Under the pieces are notes generated by a model, which was not told the origin of the DNA, did no database searches, and saw nothing but the letters and a program-made list of their open reading frames with translations. From positions 1 through 64,000 of the forward strand of contig NZ_JACLYU010000001.1 of NCBI RefSeq assembly GCF_016899725.1: DNA of 64,000 bases, given 5' to 3'. A program made the translations under genes and the position numbers. Positions 48,964 to 58,745 of this stretch are shown here, piece by piece; within the stretch, counting starts at the first letter, position 1; the number at the start of each line of letters is the position of its first letter. The stretch comes from Bifidobacterium pullorum subsp. saeculare (GTDB lineage Bacteria > Actinomycetota > Actinomycetes > Actinomycetales > Bifidobacteriaceae).

Positions 48964-50112
48964 ATGACCACGCTGCTTTACGATTCCGCGACCATCGCCA
49001 ACCACCGTCCCTACCAGTTCGCGCCCGCCGTCTCCACCGGCTCCGCGCCCATCGCCGCGCCGCGCTCCACGCCCATCAACCCGGCGCGCATCGGCATCGC
49101 CGACTCGACCGTCGACCTCATCGGCAACACGCCGCTCGTCCGGCTCAACCACCTGCCGCAGGCCGCCGGCGTCAAGGCCCAGGTCGTGGTCAAGCTCGAA
49201 TACATGAACCCGGGCGGCTCGGCCAAGGACCGCATCGCCGAACGCATCATCGACGCGGCCGAGCGCGAGGGCAAGCTCAAGCCGGGCGGCGCCATCATCG
49301 AACCCACCTCCGGCAACACCGGCGTCGGTCTGGCGCTCGTCGCCCAGCAGCGCGGCTACCGCACCATCTTCGTCGTGCAGGACAAGGTCTCCCAGTCCAA
49401 GCGCGACGTGCTGCGCGCCTACGGGGCCGAGATCGTCGTCGCCCCCACCGATGTGCCCGCCCACGACCCGCGCTCCTACTACAGCGTCGCCGACCGGCTC
49501 ACCGAGCGGATCCCCGGCGCCTTCCAGCCCAACCAGTACGACAACCCCAACGGACCGGCCAGCCACTACGCCACCACCGGCCCGGAGATCTGGGCCGCCA
49601 CCGAGGGGAAGGTCACGCATTTCGTCGCCGGCATCGGCACCGGCGGCACGATCTCCGGCACCGGCCGGTACCTGAAGGACGTCTCCGACGGCAAGGTCAC
49701 CGTCGTGGGCGCCGACCCCGACGGCTCCATCTATTCGGCGGCCTCGCCCGCCGACCAGCACCAGTACGACGTGGAGGGCGTGGGCAAGGAGAAGTACCCG
49801 GGCGCCTTCGACCGCGCCGTGCCCGACGAGATCGTCCGGGTGCGCGACGCCGCCGCCTTCGAGACCACGCGCCGCCTGGCCTCCGAGGAGGGGCTGCTCG
49901 TCGGCGGGTCCTCCGGCATGGCCGTCGCCGCCGCTCTCGACTACGCTAGGGAACACGACCTCGGCGAGGACGACCTGGTCGTCGTGCTCGCCCCCGACTC
50001 CGGGCGCAGCTATCTGGAGAAGATCTTCAACGACGACTGGATGCGCGGGCACGGCTACGGCGATGTCGTCGAGCGCACCTCCCGTCCCTCGCTCGTCGCG
50101 CAGTACGCGTGA
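48964..50112 (+). CDS. cbs: cystathionine beta-synthase-like PLP enzyme (cysteine synthase family)
   Basis: The product is 382 residues. The PLP lysine is K88 in NPGGSAKDRIAERII. EPTSGNTGVGLALVAQQ is the substrate-carboxylate loop and GIGTGGTISGTGRYLKD binds PLP phosphate. PNQYDNPNGPASHYATTGPEIW and SGRSYLEKIFNDDWM are more typical of cystathionine beta-synthase than of CysK. The regulatory CBS domain pair is absent. A 45-residue N-terminal extension has no homology. The next gene is a cystathionine gamma-family enzyme, so the pair can move sulfur between homocysteine and cysteine. A plain O-acetylserine sulfhydrylase activity cannot be ruled out. Confidence 0.85.
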   Translation: MTTLLYDSATIANHRPYQFAPAVSTGSAPIAAPRSTPINPARIGIADSTVDLIGNTPLVRLNHLPQAAGVKAQVVVKLEYMNPGGSAKDRIAERIIDAAEREGKLKPGGAIIEPTSGNTGVGLALVAQQRGYRTIFVVQDKVSQSKRDVLRAYGAEIVVAPTDVPAHDPRSYYSVADRLTERIPGAFQPNQYDNPNGPASHYATTGPEIWAATEGKVTHFVAGIGTGGTISGTGRYLKDVSDGKVTVVGADPDGSIYSAASPADQHQYDVEGVGKEKYPGAFDRAVPDEIVRVRDAAAFETTRRLASEEGLLVGGSSGMAVAAALDYAREHDLGEDDLVVVLAPDSGRSYLEKIFNDDWMRGHGYGDVVERTSRPSLVAQYA

Positions 50113-50149
50113 GCCAGGACCCGACCACAGGACGACAGGAGCGGACGCC

Positions 50150-51334
50150 ATGACCACGACCCCCACACCCCGCACCCCGGCCGCTGCACTTGACACGCGC
50201 GCCATCCACGCCGGGCAGGAGCCCGACCCGACGACCGGCGCGGTCGTGCCCCCGATCTACATGACCTCCACGTTCAAGCAGGACGCGGTGGGCGAGCCGC
50301 GTCACGGCTACGACTACAGCCGCTCGGTCAACCCCACGCGGCGGGCCTTCGACGAGCAGCTGGCCGCCGTGGAGGGCACCCGTCACGCGCTGAGCTTCGC
50401 CTCCGGGCTGGCGGCCATCGACGTGCTGCTGCGCGCCACCATGCGGCCCGGCGATCGCATCCTGCTCGGCAACGACGTGTACGGCGGCACGTACCGCCTG
50501 CTCGCCCAGGTGTTCCAGCCGTGGGGCGTGGGGCTTGACGTGGTGGACATGGCCGACACGGCCGCCGTCTCCGCCGCGCTCGCGGCCGCCCCGCACCGCT
50601 GGGTGTGGGTGGAGACGCCGACTAACCCGATGCTCGGCATCGTCGACATCGCCGCCACCGCGGCCGTCGCGCACGCGCACGGCGCGCGCGTCGCGGTCGA
50701 CAACACCTTCGCCTCGCCCGCGCTGCAGCATCCGCTGGCCGACGGCGCGGACGCGGTCGCCTATTCGACGACCAAATACATCGGCGGGCATTCCGATGTG
50801 ATCGGCGGTGCCATCGTGACGGACGACGACGAGCTGGCCGGACAGGTCGCGTTCTTGCGCAACGCGGCCGGCGCCGTGCCCTCGCCCTTCGACTCGTGGC
50901 TGGACATCCGCGGGCTCAAAACGCTGCCACTGCGCATGCGCCGGCATTCGGTCAACGCCCTGAAGGTCGCACAGTGGCTGGAATCGCAGCCTTCGCAGGT
51001 GGTGTCGCGCGTGTGGTACCCGGGGCTGGCATCGCATCCGGGCCATGCCATCGCCGCCCGGCAGATGCACGGCGGCTTCGGCGGCATGGTCTCCGTGCAG
51101 CTGGCCGGCGGGCAGGAGGCGGCCAAGCGCTTCGTCCAGGGCACCAGGCTGTTCACGCTGGCCGAATCGCTGGGCGGCGTGGAGTCCCTCATCGAGCATC
51201 CGGGGGCCATGACCCATGCCTCGGTGGCCGGCACCACGCTCCAGGTGCCGGACGATCTGGTGCGCCTGTCCGTGGGCATCGAGGACGCGGACGACCTGAT
51301 CGCCGACCTCGGCCAGGCGCTGCGGCGGATCTGA
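50150..51334 (+). CDS. metB: cystathionine gamma-synthase / gamma-lyase family enzyme
   Basis: The product is 394 residues of the Cys/Met-metabolism PLP family. The Schiff-base lysine is K209 in AYSTTKYIGGHSDVIGGAIV. YDYSRSVNPTRRAFDEQLAAVEG, PTNPMLGIVDI and SLGGVESLIEHPGAMTHASV are family signatures. With the preceding CBS-like enzyme it suggests reverse transsulfuration (homocysteine to cysteine); the same fold serves as cystathionine gamma-synthase, and sequence alone does not decide. An ACAGGAGC site precedes the ATG at 50150. A hairpin follows immediately after the stop. Confidence 0.88.
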   Translation: MTTTPTPRTPAAALDTRAIHAGQEPDPTTGAVVPPIYMTSTFKQDAVGEPRHGYDYSRSVNPTRRAFDEQLAAVEGTRHALSFASGLAAIDVLLRATMRPGDRILLGNDVYGGTYRLLAQVFQPWGVGLDVVDMADTAAVSAALAAAPHRWVWVETPTNPMLGIVDIAATAAVAHAHGARVAVDNTFASPALQHPLADGADAVAYSTTKYIGGHSDVIGGAIVTDDDELAGQVAFLRNAAGAVPSPFDSWLDIRGLKTLPLRMRRHSVNALKVAQWLESQPSQVVSRVWYPGLASHPGHAIAARQMHGGFGGMVSVQLAGGQEAAKRFVQGTRLFTLAESLGGVESLIEHPGAMTHASVAGTTLQVPDDLVRLSVGIEDADDLIADLGQALRRI

Positions 51335-51342
51335 GCGGGCAG

Positions 51343-51383
51343 GGTGTCGCATCTGTTCCCCATGGGGAAACATATGCGACACC
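51343..51383. terminator. compound inverted repeat after metB
   Basis: GGTGTCGCAT (51343-51352) pairs with ATGCGACACC (51374-51383). An inner near-palindrome (TGTTCCCC against GGGGAAACA) continues the stem. It starts nine bases after the stop codon and probably terminates transcription. Confidence 0.6.
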
Positions 51384-51412
51384 ATGTGCGCGGAATACCG
51401 AGATGGCCCCGG

Positions 51413-51418
51413 TATAAT
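51413..51418 (+). promoter_or_regulatory. -10 box TATAAT of the ABC/FtsX gene
   Basis: A perfect TATAAT is expected to start RNA near 51425. No good -35 is visible. Confidence 0.5.
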
Positions 51419-51514
51419 GACCGCCGTATTTTTCCAGGCGATGACATGACACCGACTGCTCGCGGACGGCATGCGGCCACCCGCACCAGGCGTCACGGTG
51501 GGAAAGACGGCGGC

Positions 51515-54409
51515 ATGCTGCAGATCAAGGGCATTTCCAAACAGTACAAGACCGGCGATTTCGTGCAGCAGGCGCTGGACGACGTGAGCCTGAACCTGCG
51601 GGACAACGAGTTCGTGGCCATCCTCGGCCCCTCCGGCTCCGGCAAAACCACGTTGCTCAACATCATCGGCGGCCTCGACCGCTACGACCAGGGCGACCTG
51701 GTCATCAACGGCATCTCCACCCGCCAGTACAAGGACCGCGACTGGGACGCCTACCGCAACCACACGATCGGCTTCGTGTTCCAGAGCTACAACCTCATCC
51801 CGCACCAGAGCATCCTGTCGAATGTGGAGCTGGCGCTGACGATCGGCGGCGTGCCCAAGTCGAAGCGGCGTCACATGGCGCGCCGCGCCCTCAAGCAGGT
51901 GGGTCTGGGCGCGCATGTCGACAAGAAGCCGAACCAGCTGTCCGGCGGCCAGATGCAGCGCGTGGCCATCGCCCGCGCGCTGGTCAACGACCCGGACATC
52001 GTGCTGGCCGACGAGCCGACCGGCGCCCTCGACTCCGCCACCTCCGTGCAGATCATGGACCTACTCAAGGAGGTGGCCAAGGACCGCCTCGTCGTCATGG
52101 TGACCCACAACCCGGAGCTGGCGCGCGAGTACGCCACCCGCATCGTGGAGCTCAAGGACGGTGTGATCCGCTCCGACTCCAACCCCTACGATCCGACCGC
52201 TCCGTCCGCCGACGGGCAGGACAGCCAGACCGCCGCCGAGCCGGTGCGCCGGACGATGGGCCGCACCTCGATGTCGCTGCTCACCTCGCTGGCGCTGAGC
52301 TTCAACAACCTCAAGACCAAGAAGGGGCGCACGATCCTCACCTCCTTCGCCGGGTCAATCGGCATCATCGGCATCGCCTTGATCATGAGCGTCTCCGCGG
52401 GCGTGAACACGTACATCGACCGCATCCAACGCGACACGATGACCGCCTATCCGATCACCATCGACGCGAAGACCTTCGACCTGGGCTCCATCATGAGCAC
52501 CAGCCAGGAGAACATGGAGGGCCGCGCCAACGCGCATCACAAGGCGGACGCCGTCTACCCGGACGACAGCTCCATCAAGGACGCCTCCGCGATGACCGGC
52601 TCGATCACCGAGAACAACCTGAGCTCCTTCAAGAAGTACCTGGACAAGGCCTCCAGCCCGATCCACCAGTACGTGGGCTCCGCCGGCATCCAGTACTCCT
52701 ACGACACCCGCTTCTCCGTGTACAGCCATGACCCCTCCGGCACGTTGGTCGACGCCGACGGGGTGACCGTCGGTTCCACCGGCGGCCAGTCGATGGCCTC
52801 GCAGATGGCCGGCTCCAGCATGTCTTCGATGGACATGAGCTCGGTCACCTCGATGCAGATGAGCATGCTCACCGGCTCCTCCGACCAGAACGCCGCCCCG
52901 GACATCTTCCATGAGATCATGCCCTCCGCCGACGGCAAGCGGCAGGTGGGCAAGGTCGTCGCCGACAACTACCAGGTGGTCGACGGCGCCTGGCCGAAGC
53001 AGGCCGACGAGGTGGTGCTCGTCCTCGACAAGAACAACACGCTGCCGCTGACGGCCCTGTACGAGCTGGGCCTCAAGCCGGCGGCCGACTACCACGAGAT
53101 GATGAACCAGCTCAACGCCGGGGACAAGGTGACCACCGACACCGGCGCGATCGACTACACCACGGTGCTGGACCAGCGGCTGAGCCTGCTGCCCGCCTCG
53201 GACCAGTACGTCAAGGGCGCGGACGGCCACTGGCAATACGTGGGCGACAATGCCGACGAGATCGCCCGGCTGGTCGATTCCGACGCGGCCATCGCGCTCA
53301 AGGTCGTGGGCGTGGTCAAGCCCATCGCGGACGCCAAGGCCACGCCGCTGGGCACCGGCGTCGGCTATACGCGCGCGCTGACCGACACGCTCATCGACCG
53401 CGCCGAGCACAGCCAGATCGTGGCCGACCAGCAGGCCGACCAGCAGCACAACGTGCTCAACGGCATGACCTTCGCGCCGTCCGACGACGCGACCAAGGCC
53501 GCCGACGCCAAGGCCTACGTCGCCTCGCTGGGCGTCACGCAGAAGGCGCAGATGGCGCAGAGCCTGATGAGCGCCGCCGGCCAGCAGGGCGCCCAGCCCG
53601 GCGTGACCGGCGCCCAGCCCGGTGCCCAGCCCGGCGTGACCGGCGCCCAGCCCGGCGTGACCGGCGCCCAGCCCGGCGCGGCCTCCATGGCCGGGGCGGG
53701 CGGCGAGCAGGCCATCGCCGCCCAGTTCGACCAGTGGATCGCCACCGCCGACGAGCCGACGCTCGTGGCCATCTACAACCAGTACGTCTCCACCGGCTCC
53801 TACCGCGACAACATGGCCAACTTCGGCGTCGTGAGCCGCGGCGCGCCCAGCTCCATCAGCATCTACGCCGACAGCTTCGAGGACAAGGACTCGATCGAGG
53901 ACCAGATCGCCGACTACAACAAGGACGCGAAGAAGGCCGACCGCATCACCTACACCGACTACGTGGGCCTCATGATGGATTCGGTGACCACGATCATCAA
54001 CGTCATCACCTACGTGCTCATCGCCTTCGTGGCGGTCTCCCTGGTCGTCTCCTCGATCATGATCGGCATCATCACCTACATCTCCGTGCTCGAGCGCACC
54101 AAGGAGATCGGCATCCTGAGGGCCATGGGCGCCTCCAAGCGCAACGTGAGCAACGTGTTCAACGCGGAGACCGGCATCATCGGCCTGTTCGCCGGCCTGA
54201 TCGGCGTGGCCCTGACGGTGCTGCTCAACGTCCCGATCAACGCGGTGCTCCACCACTTCATGGGCACGGACGAGGTGAGCGCCGTGCTGCCGGTGCCCAA
54301 CGCGATCGCGCTGGTCATCCTTTCGGTGGTGCTCACGCTCATCGGCGGCCTCATCCCCTCGCGCGGCGCCGCCAAGCAGGACCCGGCCACCGCCCTGCGC
54401 ACCGAGTGA
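51515..54409 (+). CDS. fused ABC ATPase-FtsX permease (MacB-like) with large extracellular domain
   Basis: The product is 964 residues. The ATPase is N-terminal (1-220): [42 protein letters not shown] and [12 protein letters not shown]1 lies at about 275-297. A very large extracellular domain (about 300-820) is rich in Ser, Met and Asp. Three C-terminal helices follow, with the FtsX core [29 protein letters not shown] repeat (about 692-723) is encoded by a minisatellite. Such transporters export antimicrobial peptides or handle envelope lipids or proteins. An ATG at 51446 would add 23 residues; I prefer 51515 because [12 protein letters not shown] is where the family begins. Confidence 0.88.
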   Translation: MLQIKGISKQYKTGDFVQQALDDVSLNLRDNEFVAILGPSGSGKTTLLNIIGGLDRYDQGDLVINGISTRQYKDRDWDAYRNHTIGFVFQSYNLIPHQSILSNVELALTIGGVPKSKRRHMARRALKQVGLGAHVDKKPNQLSGGQMQRVAIARALVNDPDIVLADEPTGALDSATSVQIMDLLKEVAKDRLVVMVTHNPELAREYATRIVELKDGVIRSDSNPYDPTAPSADGQDSQTAAEPVRRTMGRTSMSLLTSLALSFNNLKTKKGRTILTSFAGSIGIIGIALIMSVSAGVNTYIDRIQRDTMTAYPITIDAKTFDLGSIMSTSQENMEGRANAHHKADAVYPDDSSIKDASAMTGSITENNLSSFKKYLDKASSPIHQYVGSAGIQYSYDTRFSVYSHDPSGTLVDADGVTVGSTGGQSMASQMAGSSMSSMDMSSVTSMQMSMLTGSSDQNAAPDIFHEIMPSADGKRQVGKVVADNYQVVDGAWPKQADEVVLVLDKNNTLPLTALYELGLKPAADYHEMMNQLNAGDKVTTDTGAIDYTTVLDQRLSLLPASDQYVKGADGHWQYVGDNADEIARLVDSDAAIALKVVGVVKPIADAKATPLGTGVGYTRALTDTLIDRAEHSQIVADQQADQQHNVLNGMTFAPSDDATKAADAKAYVASLGVTQKAQMAQSLMSAAGQQGAQPGVTGAQPGAQPGVTGAQPGVTGAQPGAASMAGAGGEQAIAAQFDQWIATADEPTLVAIYNQYVSTGSYRDNMANFGVVSRGAPSSISIYADSFEDKDSIEDQIADYNKDAKKADRITYTDYVGLMMDSVTTIINVITYVLIAFVAVSLVVSSIMIGIITYISVLERTKEIGILRAMGASKRNVSNVFNAETGIIGLFAGLIGVALTVLLNVPINAVLHHFMGTDEVSAVLPVPNAIALVILSVVLTLIGGLIPSRGAAKQDPATALRTE
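53588..53683 (+). repeat. 21-bp minisatellite inside the ABC/FtsX gene
   Basis: Units encoding GAQPGVT lie at 53588-53608 and 53642-53662, with a variant at 53663-53683 and a 33-base compound unit between. All keep the frame, so copy number could change without breaking the gene. Confidence 0.75.
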
Positions 54410-54437
54410 GGCTGGCGGACCGCAGATGGACGGAAGG

Positions 54438-55495
54438 ATGACGATGCGGCACGGTCACACGGCCACGGGGGAGCGCGCGCGGGGCGCGCTGGCGGGGCTG
54501 GCGCTGGGCGACGCCCTTGGCATGCCCACGCAGAGCATGTCCGCCGACATGATCGCCAAGGCGTACGGGGGCCGGTGCGCGGTTTCCTCGACGCGGCCGC
54601 CGCGCAGCCCATCGCCCCGAACATGCCCGCGGGGCACGTGACCGACGACACCGAACAGGCCCTGGTGCTGGCGCGGCGGCTTATCGCCGACCGCGGCGAC
54701 CTCGACGTGCTCGCCTACGCCGACGACCTGCTGCGCTGGGAGGCGGCGATGAAGGCCAAGGGGTCGCTCGACCTGCTCGGCCCCTCCACCAAGGCCGCGC
54801 TGGAGGCGTTGGGGCGCGGCGTGCCGCCGGAACTGACCGGACGGACCGGCACGACGAACGGAGGCGCCATGCGCGCCGCGCCGGTGGGCATCGCCTTCGC
54901 GCCGGGAGAGGCGCTGCTCGCCGCCGCGCGCCGTTCCTGCGTGGTGACGCACAACACGGTGCAGGGCATCGAGGCGACGACGCTGCTCGCCGCGGCCGTC
55001 AGCTGCGGCGTGGCGGGAGCCGGCGTGCGTCAGTCCCTGGACCGGGCCGTCGCCCTGGCGGGCGCCGCGCGGCCGGCGGGCGCCTGGTCCGCCAAGGCCT
55101 CCGTGCTCGAACGCACCCGGTGGGCGCTGGCCTGGGCCGAGGGGGAGGGGGCCGGGGCCGATGACGCGGCCTTCCTGCGATGGCTGCGGCTGATGGTCGG
55201 CACCAGCGTCGAGGCCAATGAGTCGGTGCCGGCCGCGTTCGCCATCGCCAGCCGGTACGCCAACCGTCCCTTCGACGCGTTGTGCGCCGCCGCGTCGGTC
55301 GGCGGCGACACGGACACGATCGCCGCCATGAGCGGGGCGATGCTCGGCGCCTGCTTGGGCGCCGGGGCGTTCGGCGGGGACCGGGTCGCGTTCGTCGAAC
55401 GGGTCAACGGCCTCGACCTCGCCCAGGTCGCGGACCGGCTCATGGACCTGCGCGGACGGGACGTCGGCGCCGGGAACGACGGGGGCGCGCGGTGA
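54438..55495 (+). pseudogene. ADP-ribosylglycohydrolase-family protein, frameshifted
   Basis: The N-terminal part (GALAGLALGDALGMPTQSM) and the rest (HVTDDTEQALVLARRLI, then VGGDTDTIAAMSGAMLGA) lie in different frames. The change falls at the G5 run 54567-54571; one more G would give AYGGPVRGFLDAA and a continuous protein of 352 residues. All metal-site motifs (GDALG, TDDTE, GGDTDT) are intact. As written, translation stops at 54641 after 67 residues; a GTG at 54575 could restart. Members remove ADP-ribose or cleave related N-glycosides with Mg2+. The stop overlaps the kinase start by four bases (GTGA). Confidence 0.82.
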
Positions 55496-56488
55496 GCGCC
55501 CCCGTTGCCACGGACGCCCCGGCCGTGATCTCGCTGGGGCAGATCATCGTCGACCTGACCATGCGCGTCGAGGAGGTGCCGCGCCCCGGCCAGGATGTGT
55601 TCGCCGATGGCGTCCGCGCGCAGGTCGGCGCCAGCTACAACATGCTCCATACCGTCCGCCGCATGGGGGGTCGCGGCATGCCACGGCGGCGTGATCGGCG
55701 ACGGCCCATGGGCCGCGATGATCGACGCGGCCCTGCGCCGGGACGGCATCCGGCACATCGGGATGCGCTGCGACGGGGAGGACAACGGGTTCTGTATCGC
55801 CCTGACCGACGCCAGGGCGGAACGCACGTTCATCTCCTGCCGCGGGGCCGAGGCCCATGCCCCCGCCGACGCCTTCGATGCCATCGAGCCTGGCGCGAGC
55901 GACGTGCTGTATGTCAGCGGATACACGCTGGCGCACCGCACGGCCGAGGCGCTGCGGCGGTTCCTGCGACGCACGATGGGGCATCGCTTCGCCGCCGTGG
56001 TCGACGCGTCCCCGGTGATCGATGCGGCCGACATGGCGATGCTCCGGCAGCTGCGGGACTATGCGCCGGTATGGACGTGCAACGAGCGCGAGGCCGGGCT
56101 GCTCATGCGGCGGTTCGGTCTGGACGGTCCGCACGGATCGGGCGCGGAACAGGCCTGCCGGCGGCTGGCGGAGGGGCTGGGCTCCCCGGTGATCGTGCGC
56201 GCCGGCGGCGACGGCGCCTGGATGTGCGAACCGGGCGCGGGGCCGCGGCATGTCGCCGGCTTCCCCGTCGCCGCCGTCGACACGAACGGCGCCGGCGACT
56301 GCCACACCGGGGTCCTGTGCGCCGAGCTGACCCGGGGCACGCCGTTGCCCGAGGCGGTGCGGACCGCGAACGCGGCGGCCGCGATCGCCGTCACTCGGCG
56401 CGGACCCGCCACCTGTCCCTCGCGCCAGGAGGTGCGTGCGCTGTTCGGGGCGGACACGCGCCGCCGGCACGGCCATCCGGAGGCGTGA
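55492..56488 (+). pseudogene. PfkB-family carbohydrate/nucleoside kinase, frameshifted
   Basis: The N-terminus (ISLGQIIVDLTMRVEEVP, VGASYNMLHTVRRMG) and the remainder (VAACHGGVIGDGPWAAMI to VDTNGAGDCHTGVLCAEL) are in different frames. The change falls at the G6 run 55665-55670; removing one G gives a continuous 331-residue protein. The catalytic Asp and anion hole (DTNGAGD) are present. PfkB kinases phosphorylate ribose, nucleosides or hexoses. In the frame as written the product is scrambled from about residue 60. The GTG start overlaps the upstream stop. E. coli yegU-yegV pair the same two families. Confidence 0.82.
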
Positions 56489-56594
56489 CGGACAACGGGG
56501 TTCCGGCGGGGGCTTCAGCAAATGGTCATTCCCCACCCGGGCGGGGCGGCGGCCCCATTGTGGCAGACATCAACCGTCACCAAGGAGACGCGCC

Positions 56595-58094
56595 ATGAGC
56601 ACAGCACCGGACCGACCATCAGCCCTCGCCGTCGAGGAGCAGGGTATCGACGCGATCGCCGAATCCGAGCGCAAGGGCACCCCGGCCAGCCTGTTCTGGC
56701 CCTGGTTCGCCGCGAACATCTCGGTGCTGGCCATGTCCTACGGCGCCTGGGCGCTGGGATTCGGCATCTCGTTCTGGCAGGCGACCGCCGCCACGATGAT
56801 CGGCGTGGTCGCCTCGTTCCTGCTGGTCGGCGTCATCTCGATCGCCGGCAAGCGCGGCAACGCGCCGACCATGGTGCTCACCCGCGCCATCTTCGGCGTC
56901 GAAGGCGCCAAGATCCCCTCGGTCATGTCGTGGATCGCGACGCTCGGCTGGGAGATCTCGCTGACCACCACCGCCGTGCTGGCCATGTCGTCGACGCTGG
57001 CGTCGCTCGGCATGGGCTCGGGAGCCGTGCCGAAGATCGTCTCGACCATCGTGGTCGTCGGCCTCGTGGTCATCGCGGGCATCTTCGGCTACGATCTGAT
57101 CATGCGGTGCCAGCAGGTCATCACCATCGTCACCGGCATCGTCACCCTCGGCTTCTTCATCCTGGGCTGGGGCAACATCGACTTCTCTGCCATCGGGTCG
57201 GCGCAGGCGGGCGACCTGCCCGCCGTTCTGGGCTGCTGCCTGTTCGTGATGACCGGCTTCGGCCTGGGCTGGGTGAACATCGCGGCCGATTACTCGCGCT
57301 ACCTGCCGCGCCGGGCGTCGAACGCGGGCATCATCGGATGGACCACGTTCGGCGCGTCGATCGCCAACGTGTTCCTCATCCTCTACGGTCTGCTGCTCGC
57401 CGTGTCCAACGCCGACCTGTCCGACAAGGTGGGGCTGGACCCAATCGGTGCCATGGCCTCGATCCTGCCGACCTGGTACCTGGTGCCGTTCACGCTGGTC
57501 GCCGTGCTGGGCCTCATGTCCGGCGCCATCATGGACAACTATTCCAACGGCCTGGCGCTGCTGTCGTTTGGCGTGAGGCTGCCGCGCACCGTGGCCGCCG
57601 CACTCACGGCCGTGCTCACCGTGGTGGGCGTGGTGTACGTGACGTTCTTCTCCGACACGTTCATCGGCCCCTTCCAGGGGTTCCTGACCACGCTGGGCGT
57701 GCCCATGGCCGTGTGGGCCGGCATGTTCGTAGCGGATGTGATCATGCGGCGCAAGGACTATGACACGGTGGACCTGTACGACCCGAACGGACGGTACGGC
57801 AGGTGGAATGGCAAGGCGCTGGCGATCCTGGCGGTCGGCACCGTGCTCGGCTGGGGGCTGGTGGTGAACTCGGCCGCCAGCTGGCTGACCTGGCAGGGCT
57901 ATTTCCTGGCGCTGTTCGGCGGCAAGGACGGCGTGTGGGCGTCCGCGAACCTCGGCGTGCTGGTCGCGCTGGTCATCGGGTTCGTCGCCGCGCTGCTCGT
58001 CCAGCGGGGCGACGTGCGGCGGCAGGAGTCCGCGCCCGCGCGCGACGGGGTTGGAGATGGCGCGCCGCAGGCATCGGATCGACGGGAACACTGA
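56595..58094 (+). CDS. NCS1-family nucleobase:cation symporter
   Basis: The product is 499 residues with about 12 helices. It resembles cytosine/purine permeases (CodB-like): PASLFWPWFAANISVLAMSYG, LGFGISFWQATAATMIGVVA, GKRGNAPTMVLTRAIFGVEG and WVNIAADYSRYLPRRAS. Likely cargo is a nucleobase, nucleoside-like compound, thiamine precursor or hydantoin taken up with H+ or Na+. AAGGAGACG precedes the ATG at 56595. The gene follows the kinase by 106 bases in the same direction and is probably part of the same cassette. Confidence 0.88.
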   Translation: MSTAPDRPSALAVEEQGIDAIAESERKGTPASLFWPWFAANISVLAMSYGAWALGFGISFWQATAATMIGVVASFLLVGVISIAGKRGNAPTMVLTRAIFGVEGAKIPSVMSWIATLGWEISLTTTAVLAMSSTLASLGMGSGAVPKIVSTIVVVGLVVIAGIFGYDLIMRCQQVITIVTGIVTLGFFILGWGNIDFSAIGSAQAGDLPAVLGCCLFVMTGFGLGWVNIAADYSRYLPRRASNAGIIGWTTFGASIANVFLILYGLLLAVSNADLSDKVGLDPIGAMASILPTWYLVPFTLVAVLGLMSGAIMDNYSNGLALLSFGVRLPRTVAAALTAVLTVVGVVYVTFFSDTFIGPFQGFLTTLGVPMAVWAGMFVADVIMRRKDYDTVDLYDPNGRYGRWNGKALAILAVGTVLGWGLVVNSAASWLTWQGYFLALFGGKDGVWASANLGVLVALVIGFVAALLVQRGDVRRQESAPARDGVGDGAPQASDRREH

Positions 58095-58115
58095 GCGAGG
58101 GAAAGGCGCAGGGTC

Positions 58116-58694
58116 ATGATTGACGATGACGAATGGCTGGTCGTGATCGACCGGCAGAAGGTGTTCGCCCAAAGCGACTGGTCCGCGTGGGCGTGCGCCG
58201 ACGGCTCCTACCATGCCACCGACGAGGCGTTCGTCCGGCTGGCCGGGGCGTACGGGGAGCGCGTGGCGTACACGCGGTACATCGCCCCCGACGAGCCGAA
58301 GGATGCGTGGGTGGCATATTTCCGCGACTGGCCGCAGTTCCTGGTGCCGCTGGACGACCCGATGTACGACTTCACCGACGAGACCGCCCGGCTGGCCGAA
58401 GGCCATCCGGTGATCAGCCGGACCACCTTCGGCAAATGGTGCCCCGAACTCGAGGTAGCCATCGGCGGAACCCGCAGAATCGCCCTGTGCGGCGTGGCCA
58501 CCGACTGCTGCATGCTGCTCACCGCGCTGGCGGCGGCCGACGCGGGCGTGCGGGTGCGTCTGGTCGCCGACGCCTGTGCGGGCAGCACCCCGGACAACCA
58601 GCGCCTCGCCCTGGAGACGATGCGGCTGTTCTCGCCGCTGATCGAGGTGACGGATTCGGCCACGCTCCTCGGCGGGCGCGCGGCGGTAGCATGA
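58116..58694 (+). CDS. isochorismatase-family cysteine hydrolase
   Basis: The product is 192 residues. The catalytic triad is visible: D12 in LVVIDRQKVF, K107 in RTTFGKW and C132 in GVATDCCMLLTALAAAD. Family members hydrolyse nicotinamide, ureidoacrylate, N-carbamoyl compounds or isochorismate. The position behind an NCS1 permease favours an amide or carbamoyl product of nucleobase breakdown, or nicotinamide (inference). It lies 21 bases after the permease. Confidence 0.85.
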   Translation: MIDDDEWLVVIDRQKVFAQSDWSAWACADGSYHATDEAFVRLAGAYGERVAYTRYIAPDEPKDAWVAYFRDWPQFLVPLDDPMYDFTDETARLAEGHPVISRTTFGKWCPELEVAIGGTRRIALCGVATDCCMLLTALAAADAGVRVRLVADACAGSTPDNQRLALETMRLFSPLIEVTDSATLLGGRAAVA

Positions 58695-58745
58695 GTATGG
58701 CATCGGCGCCGACGGGGCGCCGGACTACAACGGAAGGGAAGCAAT

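Noticed and set aside
52355..54256. 633-residue minus-strand frame opposite the ABC/FtsX gene
   Set aside because: Antisense shadow of a gene with unmistakable ABC and FtsX motifs; no ribosome site and no recognisable domain.
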